This document shows, piece by piece, positions 47,364-55,950 of a DNA stretch of 64,000 nucleotides (position 1 is the stretch's first letter; every line of letters begins with the position of its first letter). Both the position numbers and the translations under genes were made by a program. Origin of the DNA: Kibdelosporangium sp. MJ126-NF4 (GTDB lineage: Bacteria; Actinomycetota; Actinomycetes; Mycobacteriales; Pseudonocardiaceae); assembly GCF_000826545.1 (NCBI RefSeq), contig NZ_CDME01000008.1, forward strand, positions 372,001 through 436,000, given 5' to 3'. A model generated the notes under the pieces. That model had not been told where the DNA came from. It did not search any database and worked only from the letters and a program-made list of their open reading frames with translations.

Positions 47364-47962
47364 AAACCCCAAGGATTGTGATGAGGAGTGAGCGCCGAAT
47401 CCGCGGACCAAACCAGCCGCGCGGCCAGATCATCGCCGAAGAGGCCAAGCAATCGGTCTGCCATCCAGCCGTTCCACTGGACAACGGCGGGAGACTCGGG
47501 CACCCGGAAAGCCGGTAGTTCGAATGGCAAGGCATCTGCCAGGAAGATCGTTTTCTTGATCTCGCCGTTGCGCTTGGGTTTGGATGATCGGCGGGTGTCG
47601 ACGCAGTCGACGACTTTGTCGACGAGGTAGAGGAGGTAGTCGTCGGTGTCTGTGCCGTCGATGCGCACGGGCACGAAGGTTCCGGCGGTCTCCAAGTCCT
47701 CGCGAAGCAGGTCGGCGACGCGGCGGCTGACGATCGGCGCACCGGGATACCCGAACGTGAACTCCAAGTCTCGCCACTCTGGCTCACCGATCCACTCGGC
47801 AGTGATCGCAGTGGGACGGTCGTCAACGGGGCCGTAGCGCTGCCAGCGAATGATCTTCGTGAGCGAATGGGGGAGGACCAGCGATCGGCGTTCTTCCACG
47901 CTCGGGTACATGCTCGGTAGCAGCCGATACACCGAGAGGGGTTTGCGTGGAATGTCAGCCAT
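47360..47962 (-). CDS. Putative immunity protein, copy 1 (Imm11/DUF1629-like)
   Basis: 200 residues, soluble. The segment YLLYLVDKVVDCVDTRRSS followed by KKTIFLADALP resembles the Imm11/DUF1629 family of immunity proteins found beside polymorphic toxins; the assignment is by eye. It is the second gene downstream of the RHS toxin on the same strand. It has the same length as copy 2 and an identical 62-residue core, but diverged ends (for example residues 16-60). GC content appears lower than in the flanking catabolic genes. It would bind and block a toxin nuclease in the cytoplasm. Confidence 0.72.
   Translation of the reverse strand: MADIPRKPLSVYRLLPSMYPSVEERRSLVLPHSLTKIIRWQRYGPVDDRPTAITAEWIGEPEWRDLEFTFGYPGAPIVSRRVADLLREDLETAGTFVPVRIDGTDTDDYLLYLVDKVVDCVDTRRSSKPKRNGEIKKTIFLADALPFELPAFRVPESPAVVQWNGWMADRLLGLFGDDLAARLVWSADSALTPHHNPWGF
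47550..47730. repeat. 181-bp repeat, copy 1 (core of immunity gene 1)
   Basis: Differs from 48182-48362 at a single base (C at 47666 versus T at 48298), direct orientation, offset 632 bp. Sequences immediately outside diverge sharply. Confidence 0.92.
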
Positions 47963-47991
47963 TACACCACCAACTGTGGAACAACCTACCG

Positions 47992-48594
47992 TCAGAAACC
48001 CCATGGGTTGTGATGAGGGGTGAGTGTCGGATCCTCGGACCAGACCAGCCGCGTGGCCAGGTCGTCGCCCAAGAGATCGAGCATTCGGTCTGCCATCCAG
48101 CCGTTCCACTGGACACAGTCGGGAGACTCAGGCACTCGGAATGCCGGTAGTTCGGACGGCAGGGCGTCTGCTCGGAAGACTGTTTTCTTGATCTCGCCGT
48201 TGCGCTTGGGTTTGGATGATCGGCGGGTGTCGACGCAGTCGACGACTTTGTCGACGAGGTAGAGGAGGTAGTCGTCGGTGTCTGTGCCGTCGATGCGTAC
48301 GGGCACGAAGGTTCCGGCGGTCTCCAAGTCCTCGCGAAGCAGGTCGGCGACGCGGCGGCTGAGGATTGGTGCTTCGGGAGTACCGGACGCGAACTCCAAG
48401 TTCCGCCACCGTGGCTCGCCCATCCATTCGGCAGTGACCTCGGTCGGGCGGTCCTCTGGGGAGCCGGAACGTAGCCAGCGAATGATCTTCTTGAGTGAAC
48501 CGGAGAGGAGCAGCGTTCGGTAGTCGCCCCGGCTCGGAGTCAGGCTTGGCAGCAGTCGGTACACCGTGAGAGGTTTGCGAGGGATGTCAGCCAT
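47992..48594 (-). CDS. Putative immunity protein, copy 2, adjacent to the RHS toxin
   Basis: 200 residues, tandem paralogue of the gene at 47360. The ATG at 48594 overlaps the RHS stop (TGATG), so it is translated directly after the toxin, the standard position of a cognate immunity gene. The core from SRRVADLLRED to NGEIKKT is identical to copy 1, and both end with LTPHHNPWGF. The N-terminal 60 residues and the segment after the core differ. One copy may protect against this toxin and the other against a related variant. Confidence 0.76.
   Translation of the reverse strand: MADIPRKPLTVYRLLPSLTPSRGDYRTLLLSGSLKKIIRWLRSGSPEDRPTEVTAEWMGEPRWRNLEFASGTPEAPILSRRVADLLREDLETAGTFVPVRIDGTDTDDYLLYLVDKVVDCVDTRRSSKPKRNGEIKKTVFRADALPSELPAFRVPESPDCVQWNGWMADRMLDLLGDDLATRLVWSEDPTLTPHHNPWGF
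48182..48362. repeat. 181-bp repeat, copy 2 (core of immunity gene 2)
   Basis: Direct repeat of 47550-47730 with one mismatch in 181 positions; confined to the central coding part of the second immunity gene. Confidence 0.92.
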
Positions 48595-51500
48595 CACACC
48601 ACCAAGTATGTAGCACCCGCTGAGACCTGGCTCTCGATCTCCCGGCCGATGCTACGCAGCTCCCGCCGGAGCTGAGTGCGAATTGCACGTGCTCCGAGAC
48701 CGTCGAGCTCGCTCCGCTCCGCGACCCGGAACAGGCGAGTGTGAAGCTGCTGCAAGAACTGGCCGCGGTGAGTGAGGTTGTGGGGTGTTGGGTGCCCCAA
48801 GGGAATGCCGTTCGCGGCATCGTTGACGTCAACTCCGTACTTGTCCAGCAGGTCTCTGCTCTGTTTACCCCGGCTCCAATGTCCTTTGCTTCCGCCGGAG
48901 GGCACAATGTGTGCCGCTGCCTGGCCTGGGGCCACGGGACGTCCTTCACGTGCCATGTTCTTCCTGAGTTCTGCCGCGTTCTGCTTGCACGTCAGCAGTC
49001 CCAGATAGTCCAGCCACTCCAGCGGGTTCGGTGCGTAGGCACGCTGGTTGGGGCCTGCTTCCAGGCCGAGTGGGTCCGGGCTCAGATACAGCGCTGTGCT
49101 GGGGTCGTAGTGGCGGAAGTAGTTGTAGTGCAGCCGGGTTTCCGGGTCGTGGTACTGGCCTGGGAATCGCAGGGGCGTGTCGGTGTCTCCGCTCCCTGTG
49201 GTGATTCCCCAGAGGGTGCGTCGGGAGTGCCACGCCACCTCGCCGGTGTCCGAGACGAGTTCGGTGGGGGTGCCGATCAGGTCGGTGACGATCGCGTAGA
49301 AGCGCTGGTCGATGACGTGTTGGGGGGCGTCGGCCAGTGTCCTGCGCTCGGTTTGGGTCACGGGTTTCGTCCCGTCGCGGTCCCAGGTCAGGGTGACGAC
49401 CTCGGGGCTTTGCGCCCCTCTGGCGGTCTGCTCCACGAGGTGGGGGCCGTCCCAGGCGAAGAGGGTTTCCTCGGCGATCGTCTCCCCGTCAGCAGCCAGG
49501 CGCTGTTTGGCGATGCGGCGCCCGAGTGGGTCATGCAGGTAACGCCATCGAGTCCCGTCCGGGGTGGTCACGCCGATGAGCCGATCGTCGACGTCCCACA
49601 TGTACTGCCAGAGCCGTTGCTGGCCGGAGAGGGTGTGGTGCTGGCGGGACACGATTCGCCCCTGGGCGTCGTGTCTGTAGTGCACCCGGCCTGCCCGGCT
49701 GATCACTGTGCCTGTGTACTCGCGGGTGCCTTGGTCGTCGGTTTCCGTGGCGGGCCAGGCGGCGGCTGTGACGTTGCCATTGGCGTCGTACGCGTAGCGC
49801 TCGGTCCAGTCGGTTGCGTGTACGGCGGTGATCCGTCCTGCTCGGTCCAGGTCGAAGCGCTGGGCACCGATGAGTTGGTCCTGGATTCCGACGACACTTC
49901 CGTCGGCGCGGTAGTGGTAGGCGCGTTGTTGGACCACCGCCGCCTGTCCGGCCGTGACGGCTTGGCGGGTGAGCCGGTGATTGGCGTCCCAGTTCTGGAC
50001 GAGCGTCGCGTTGGCGCCCCACTGGCGGCTGACCTCGCGGCCCGCCAGGTCGTAGCTGAACCTGAGTGTCCGGCCGACTGTGTGCAACGCGACCGGCTGG
50101 TCGTTCGGGTCGTACTCCCACCCTGTGTCGACGCCGGTGGGTGTGGTTCGGAGAATGCGGCGACCGAGCAGGTCATAGGTTGACTCGACCGCGCGGCCGT
50201 TGACGGCTTCTCTCGTCACGCGGCCCAGTGCGTCTCGCTGGTAGGTCAGCTCCGCGTCCGGACCGAGTGCCCGGAGCAGGCGACCGGCCGCGTCGAACTC
50301 GTAGGAGGTGACCGCGTCACCTGCGCGTTTCCCCACGACATTGCCTTGTACGTCGAGCTGGAACGTGATCACGTCCCCGGCTCCGGTGGTGCGTTCGACC
50401 AGTTGCCCGGCCGCGTCGTGCCGGTAGGACAAGGTTCGGCCGGTGAAGTCGGTCTCGGCGGTCAGGTTCCCGGCGGCGTCGTAGGTGTAGCGCCATACCT
50501 GGCCCTGTGAGTTCGTGACCGACACCAGTCGCAACTCCGTGTCGTAGCCGAACTCCAGGCGTGACCCGTCCGAGTCGGTACGCGCTGAGGGTAAGTCGAA
50601 GTGCGTTGTCTCGGTCCGGGTCACCTCGCCGAGCGGGTCGACGTACTCGACCTGGTTGCCTTCGCCGTCATAACGCCATTGTTCGGTCGCCCCGTCGGGA
50701 AGCGCGCAGGAGATGAGCTTCCCTTCGACCGTCCACCCCATCCGGGTGACGCCACCGAGCGGGTCCACAATGGAGGCTATCCGGCCGAACAGGTCCCGCA
50801 GGTAGCGAGTTGTCGCTCCCTGGAAATCGGTGACGGCAACCGCCAACCCGGCCGCGTTGGTCTCCACGCGGCGGGTGTGGCCCAGTGCGTTGGTCAGCTC
50901 GATGGGATGCCCCTGCTGGTCGACGCGATAGCGGGTGACCGCGCCCACCGGGTCGGTGACCGACACCAGGTTGCCGCGCTGGTCATATTCGTTACGCCAC
51001 ACCGCGCCGTCGGGTCCGGTCACCACAGTCGGCTGACCCAGTTGGTTGTGTTCAGCCGTGCAGACCGTGCCATCCGGCATCGTGAGCGACGTCAGGTTGC
51101 CGACGTCGTCGTAGGTACAGCGTGTTGTGCGCCCGAGCGGGTCGGTACGCGCCAAAGCCCGGTCGTAGCGGTCCCATTCGTACACTGTGGCCCCGCCGAG
51201 CGGGTCGGTCTCCCGGACGAGCTGCCACGCCTCGTTGAACTGGTATCGCGTGACGTGTCCCAAGGAGTTGGTGTAGCTCGTGATCCTGTTGCTGGTGTCG
51301 TAGTCGATGGCGCAGGTGAGCGCTCCACCGGAGCCTTCGGTACGGACGCAGCGCCCTTGCCCGTCGTAGAGGTACGCGTACCACTGGCCGTTGCGGTCCG
51401 TCCACCGCACCACACGACCGGTGGAGTCGTAGTCGAACCGGATCGGCCGACCGGACGAGTTCACGACCTCGGCCAGCCTGCCCGCTTCGTCGTAGCGGTA

Positions 51501-53093
51501 CCGAACCAGCACTACGTCGTCGCGTTCGGCTGTGTCGTCGCCGCCGAGCAGGCGCAGGCCGGTCACCAGTTCGCCCGCGCTGTCCACCATGATCCGGTAC
51601 CCGCCGGAATGGCGAATCCGTGTCGGCATGCCGTCCGGAGCACGGTCGAAGTCGATCCGGTTTCCGTTGCGGTCGACGATCGCCGTCAACGGCACCACCG
51701 TGATCGGGCCCGTTTGCCGCGCCGCCGTGAAGTGCAGCGCCTGGCCACTTTCCCGGCGGGTGATCACGTATCCGCCTGCCGCGGTGCGCGCCAGCGGCCA
51801 GCGTGCTCCCTCGGTGGGCAGGACCGCCGAGCCGTCGGCGGGCGGCAGCGGATAGGACAGCATCACGCCGTCCGGTGCGGCGTACCAGACGCCGTGGTTG
51901 TCGACCTCCAGCCGTTGGTCCAGTGTGGACGCCCAGGTGCGTCCGAACCGCTGCCCGACCCGGTAGGACGAGATGTGCGCCCGCTCCAGCACCAACGGCA
52001 GCACACCGGGCAGTTCCACGTCGGTCTGCACCATCAGCATCTCGCCGGTGGCCAGGTCGATGGGGTCGCCGCCCTCGCATTTCCCGTCGTTGGACCGGCC
52101 GTCCTTGCGCGGGTCGCCGTTGTCACGCATGGATCCGTCGTTGTCGCGCGGCTTGCTCGACGACGAACTCGGGGACGTCGAATCGCCGGGTGATGTCCCG
52201 TCCGGGGTCGTGTCCGCGTCCGGCTTGGTGCTGGACGGTCCCGGGCTTTCCGGCGTGCTCTTCGTACCCGACGGGGAAGTGGTGCCGGACGGACTGGTGA
52301 CGCCGTCCGGGGAACGCGCGCCGCCGTCAGCCTTGCGGCCGAGCCGGGCGAGTTTCCCGATGATCTCGTCGAGCTTGTCGATGATCCTGCGGATCCGCGG
52401 GGTGACGTTGCCGATCGTCTTGACCAGCTTGCGTACGAAGTCGGCGATCTTCGTGATCGCCTTCGAGATCGCCGTGGTCGCCTGTGCGACGATCAACGGC
52501 GTGGCCAGCCCGAGCGTGGCCACGGCTTCCAACGCCCAGGTGATCAGTTTGCCGACCAGTTCGGCCACCAGGTCACGGACGAGTTCCCTGACCGCGGCAA
52601 CGACCTCGCCCATGATCATCACACCGGCCGAGATCCCGTCGGCCAGCGAGCCCGCTCCGGCCAACGCGTCCGCCACCTCGGCCGAGTTGCTCCGGTACGC
52701 GTCGCCTGCCTGCCCCGTCCACCCCGCCGTTCCCGACTTCACCTCGTTGGCGGTTGCCGCGGCGATCGCTTCGACCTCTTTGGCGACGTTGCCCCACGTC
52801 TCCGAGTAGGCGCGGATCACCGGTGGATCACCGGCGAACCAGTCCAGTGCCTCTTTCAGTGGTTGCGCATGTTCGATCAGCCAGGACACGCCGTGCGAGG
52901 CCACCGTGCCAACCGGGTCGATGACCATGCTCAGCACTTCCAGCCCGGTGCCGATCGCACCGAGACCGGCTTCGACCCAGTCGCCGCTGGCCACGCCGTT
53001 GGCCAGATCGCGGGCCGACTCCGCGATTCCGATCCCGGTGACGGCCGTCGTGTCGCTCTGCGGCGCGGCGATCAACGGGTTCGTGTCGGCCAT
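48594..53093 (-). CDS. RHS-repeat polymorphic toxin with WXG-like N-terminus and AHH-type nuclease tip
   Basis: 1499 residues. The helical N-terminal module (about 1-240, with AGWTGQAGDAYRSN) resembles WXG100/LXG-type substrates of type VII secretion. A Ser/Thr/Pro/Asp linker (about 265-345) follows, then an RHS N-terminal domain (GDPIDLATGEMLMVQTDVEL) and many YD repeats (about 470-1320). The RHS core ends at DPLGLEAGPNQRAYAPNPLEWLDYLGL (seen as DPLGLEAGPNQ and NPLEWLDYLG). The last 131 residues carry AAHIVP, NGIPL, HNLTHRGQF and QLHTRL, the pattern of AHH/HNH nucleases. ATG 53093 has GAGGGGGG upstream. Two immunity-like genes follow. Confidence 0.85.
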   Translation of the reverse strand: MADTNPLIAAPQSDTTAVTGIGIAESARDLANGVASGDWVEAGLGAIGTGLEVLSMVIDPVGTVASHGVSWLIEHAQPLKEALDWFAGDPPVIRAYSETWGNVAKEVEAIAAATANEVKSGTAGWTGQAGDAYRSNSAEVADALAGAGSLADGISAGVMIMGEVVAAVRELVRDLVAELVGKLITWALEAVATLGLATPLIVAQATTAISKAITKIADFVRKLVKTIGNVTPRIRRIIDKLDEIIGKLARLGRKADGGARSPDGVTSPSGTTSPSGTKSTPESPGPSSTKPDADTTPDGTSPGDSTSPSSSSSKPRDNDGSMRDNGDPRKDGRSNDGKCEGGDPIDLATGEMLMVQTDVELPGVLPLVLERAHISSYRVGQRFGRTWASTLDQRLEVDNHGVWYAAPDGVMLSYPLPPADGSAVLPTEGARWPLARTAAGGYVITRRESGQALHFTAARQTGPITVVPLTAIVDRNGNRIDFDRAPDGMPTRIRHSGGYRIMVDSAGELVTGLRLLGGDDTAERDDVVLVRYRYDEAGRLAEVVNSSGRPIRFDYDSTGRVVRWTDRNGQWYAYLYDGQGRCVRTEGSGGALTCAIDYDTSNRITSYTNSLGHVTRYQFNEAWQLVRETDPLGGATVYEWDRYDRALARTDPLGRTTRCTYDDVGNLTSLTMPDGTVCTAEHNQLGQPTVVTGPDGAVWRNEYDQRGNLVSVTDPVGAVTRYRVDQQGHPIELTNALGHTRRVETNAAGLAVAVTDFQGATTRYLRDLFGRIASIVDPLGGVTRMGWTVEGKLISCALPDGATEQWRYDGEGNQVEYVDPLGEVTRTETTHFDLPSARTDSDGSRLEFGYDTELRLVSVTNSQGQVWRYTYDAAGNLTAETDFTGRTLSYRHDAAGQLVERTTGAGDVITFQLDVQGNVVGKRAGDAVTSYEFDAAGRLLRALGPDAELTYQRDALGRVTREAVNGRAVESTYDLLGRRILRTTPTGVDTGWEYDPNDQPVALHTVGRTLRFSYDLAGREVSRQWGANATLVQNWDANHRLTRQAVTAGQAAVVQQRAYHYRADGSVVGIQDQLIGAQRFDLDRAGRITAVHATDWTERYAYDANGNVTAAAWPATETDDQGTREYTGTVISRAGRVHYRHDAQGRIVSRQHHTLSGQQRLWQYMWDVDDRLIGVTTPDGTRWRYLHDPLGRRIAKQRLAADGETIAEETLFAWDGPHLVEQTARGAQSPEVVTLTWDRDGTKPVTQTERRTLADAPQHVIDQRFYAIVTDLIGTPTELVSDTGEVAWHSRRTLWGITTGSGDTDTPLRFPGQYHDPETRLHYNYFRHYDPSTALYLSPDPLGLEAGPNQRAYAPNPLEWLDYLGLLTCKQNAAELRKNMAREGRPVAPGQAAAHIVPSGGSKGHWSRGKQSRDLLDKYGVDVNDAANGIPLGHPTPHNLTHRGQFLQQLHTRLFRVAERSELDGLGARAIRTQLRRELRSIGREIESQVSAGATYLVV

Positions 53094-53353
53094 GATCCGC
53101 CCCCCTCGGCAGAAGGAATCTCTTCCCGTGACCAGTCAACAGGATTGTGACGCCCCGACCACCCCTGCCGGTTTCGCTTCCGGTGGCAATTGCTCTGGAT
53201 GGCAGGACGAACGCGTCCGGATGGCCCCATGCGGGCCAACCGGCATGGTCGCGGCCGCCGCGGTGGACGTCCCGATGAGGCGAAAACGTTGGCACCCATA
53301 GGCGAACGGCGGACCAGCCGAAACTGTCGGTGGCCCGGTCTATGGTGCGCAGC

Positions 53354-55801
53354 ATGGGGTCACCGAAGCGAACAATCACCGCACTGGCTGTCTCCAGCCT
53401 GGTAGTCCTGGCGCTCACCCCGCCGGTCGCGGTTGCCGAACAACGTGTGCTGCGTGCGGACAAAGCCGTCGCGCGGCCCTGCCATGCGGCCTTGCTTGCC
53501 GCCGGAACGCCCGGCGTCGACACCAGGGACGTGAAGTCCACAGTAGACGGTCTGGTGCATGCGCGGCTGAGACCGAGGGAAAGCGTTGACGGTGACTGGG
53601 ATGTCGCCGTGTTCGACAAAGCGGACGGCCGCCTTGTCGCGGCGTCCAGCGCGTTGCGCAGCCAGGAGCTGGCCGAGGGAGCCGTCCGGAAGGACCAGGC
53701 CCTTGTGGTGCAGGCGTGCCGATATGGCGGATCCGCCACGACAGTCACCCTTGGCCTCGATTTCCTTGCTGTCCGGCCAACCGGCCCGGCCGAACGGGCC
53801 GAGCTCGTCCGGGTGGAAACGCCGCAGCCGGTGGACAAGGCCCGGCTGTTGGGGCTCGGCCTCGACGTCACCGAGAAGGCGGACGCGACGGGTGTCGTCG
53901 TGTTGCTCGACAGCGACGCCGACCGCGAGAAGCTGCGCGGCAGCGGCATGAGGCACCAGGTTGTCGACGCGGATCTCGGCAGGACAACGCGGGCGTACGC
54001 GGAGGCGGACCGGGTGTACGCGGCGAGCACCACGGCGTCCGCGCTGCCCTCGGGGCGCACGAGCTATCGCACGTTGTACGAGGTGAACTACGAGCTCAAG
54101 GAACTGGCTCGGCTGAACCCGGCCCTGGCCAAGGCGGTCACCGCCCCGCACCCGACGCTCGAGGGCCGTGACGTGGTCGGCATCGAGATCGCGCAGGACG
54201 CCGTGCGCACCGGTGACGGCAAGCCCGTGTTCTTCCTGACGGGCGCGCATCACGCCCGTGAGTGGCCCACGGTCGAACACGCGGTGGAGTGGGCGTACGA
54301 GCTGGTCAGGGGATACCGCTCCGATCCGGAGATCCGGTCGCTGGTGGACAGGACCCGCACCCTGATCGTGCCCGTGGTCAACCCGGACGGGTTCACCATC
54401 TCCCGCGAGGGCCGGCGTGGCGACCAGGGCGATCCGTTCGCCTACGAGTGGAAACGCAAGAACTGCAGCGTTCAGGACTCGCCGCCGGAATACCGTACCG
54501 GTGTGTGCGCGGCGAACCCGGCGGGCTGGCGCCGTGGCGTCGACCCGAACCGCAACTATGGCGGGTTCTGGGGCGGTGTCGGCGCGGAGACGGGATGGGA
54601 CGGTGAGGGCTACCGGGGCTCCGCGCCCTTCAGCGAGCCGGAATCCCGCAACGTCAGGGACATGGTGTCCACTCGCCAGGTCACGAACCTGATCACGTTG
54701 CACACCTTCAGCAACCTCGTACTGCGCCCACCGGGAACGTCAGATGTGCAGTCGTCGACCGACGAACCCGCCTACAAGGCGCTCGGTGACAGGATGGCCT
54801 CGCGCAACGGCTACCGCAGCGAACGGATCTGGGAGATGTACAACGTCTCCGGTGCCACTGAGGACTGGTCGTACTGGGCGACGGGCGGGTTCGGGTTCAC
54901 GTTCGAGATCGGCCACGAGAGCTTCCACCCGGCGTACGCCAACGCGGTGGTCGCCGAGTACACCGGGACAGCCCCGGCGGCGGGAGCGGGCAAGGGCGGC
55001 AACCGGCGTGCGTTCCTGGACATGTTGGCCAGCACCGCGGACGCGACGACGCATTCCACAGTGACCGGTGACGCGCCTCGCGGCTACCAGCTCACGCTCC
55101 GCAAGACGTTCCAGACGCCGACGTCGCCGGTGCTCCAACCGAACGGCAGCACGACGCCGCCGGTCTACTACACCGATCGGCTGGAATCCACGCTGACGGC
55201 GCAGGGTGGCCGGTTCGAGTGGGCGGTGAACCCGTCAACCCGGCCGTACGTCGGTGACCGGATCGGCCGTCAGCCCCAGGCACCGGCCCAGCCGGGTTTC
55301 GAGCTGGTGAACCCGCCCGGCATGCCCCCAGTGAACCCAAGGTTCCCGGCCGACCCGGCGGCCGAACGGATCCCCTTCACCATCGAGGGCTTACCGCGGT
55401 ACGACAACGGGCAACTGCGGATCACGGTGTCGTCGAAGACCGTCAACGGCGACTGGGACGTGTACGTCCTGGACAAGGACGGTCAGATCGTCGGCGGTGC
55501 GTCCACCGACCCGAGACACACCGGTCTGCACGAACGAGCGGTCCTGTTCGACCCGGTGCCGGGCGACTACACGCTCGCGGTCGTCAACCACAGGCAGGCC
55601 GACCCGGCCAATCCGGAGGACTGGACCGGCCGGATCGAGTTCGCCCAGCCACGACAGCCCGTCCACGGCACCCGCGAGGCGTACACGCTGACGTGCGCCG
55701 ACCGGTCAGGAAAGCTGGTCGGCACCCGGGACGTGTTCGTCGACCGAGGACAGACAGTGGATGTCACCGGCGTGTGCGACCCATCCCGGCGGCGCGGGTA
55801 G
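53354..55801 (+). CDS. Secreted M14 zinc carboxypeptidase, copy 1
   Basis: 815 residues. A signal peptide (about 1-33, ending PPVAVAEQ) and a propeptide-like region of about 200 residues precede an M14 catalytic domain. Zinc ligands are His and Glu in GAHHAREWP and His in TLHTFSN; substrate residues lie in DPNRNYGGFW; catalytic Glu lies in FTFEIGHES. The C-terminal 250 residues form a beta-rich module (GDWDVYVLDKDGQ). Secreted peptidase, probably nutritional. The ATG at 53354 is chosen to match the MGS start of its paralogue; in-frame GTG 53330 and ATG 53342 are alternatives. Confidence 0.85.
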   Translation: MGSPKRTITALAVSSLVVLALTPPVAVAEQRVLRADKAVARPCHAALLAAGTPGVDTRDVKSTVDGLVHARLRPRESVDGDWDVAVFDKADGRLVAASSALRSQELAEGAVRKDQALVVQACRYGGSATTVTLGLDFLAVRPTGPAERAELVRVETPQPVDKARLLGLGLDVTEKADATGVVVLLDSDADREKLRGSGMRHQVVDADLGRTTRAYAEADRVYAASTTASALPSGRTSYRTLYEVNYELKELARLNPALAKAVTAPHPTLEGRDVVGIEIAQDAVRTGDGKPVFFLTGAHHAREWPTVEHAVEWAYELVRGYRSDPEIRSLVDRTRTLIVPVVNPDGFTISREGRRGDQGDPFAYEWKRKNCSVQDSPPEYRTGVCAANPAGWRRGVDPNRNYGGFWGGVGAETGWDGEGYRGSAPFSEPESRNVRDMVSTRQVTNLITLHTFSNLVLRPPGTSDVQSSTDEPAYKALGDRMASRNGYRSERIWEMYNVSGATEDWSYWATGGFGFTFEIGHESFHPAYANAVVAEYTGTAPAAGAGKGGNRRAFLDMLASTADATTHSTVTGDAPRGYQLTLRKTFQTPTSPVLQPNGSTTPPVYYTDRLESTLTAQGGRFEWAVNPSTRPYVGDRIGRQPQAPAQPGFELVNPPGMPPVNPRFPADPAAERIPFTIEGLPRYDNGQLRITVSSKTVNGDWDVYVLDKDGQIVGGASTDPRHTGLHERAVLFDPVPGDYTLAVVNHRQADPANPEDWTGRIEFAQPRQPVHGTREAYTLTCADRSGKLVGTRDVFVDRGQTVDVTGVCDPSRRRG

Positions 55802-55950
55802 GAGGAAGCGGCGCTTGCCGTGCCGTGGTGCCCTTTTGTGCCATCTTCTTGCCACCGTGGGTAGTGCCTACTTTCGGCCCCCGCCGTCGGCGTGTGCTGT
55901 GACTTAAGGTCGGCCGGTTGGCTGGGTGGAGCGAGATGAGGTGCGAACCT

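Noticed and set aside
47360..53093. Possible integrated mobile element around the RHS locus
   Set aside because: No integrase, transposase, tRNA gene, flanking direct repeats or att-like sites are visible; only the gene content and lower GC of the immunity genes suggest mobility.
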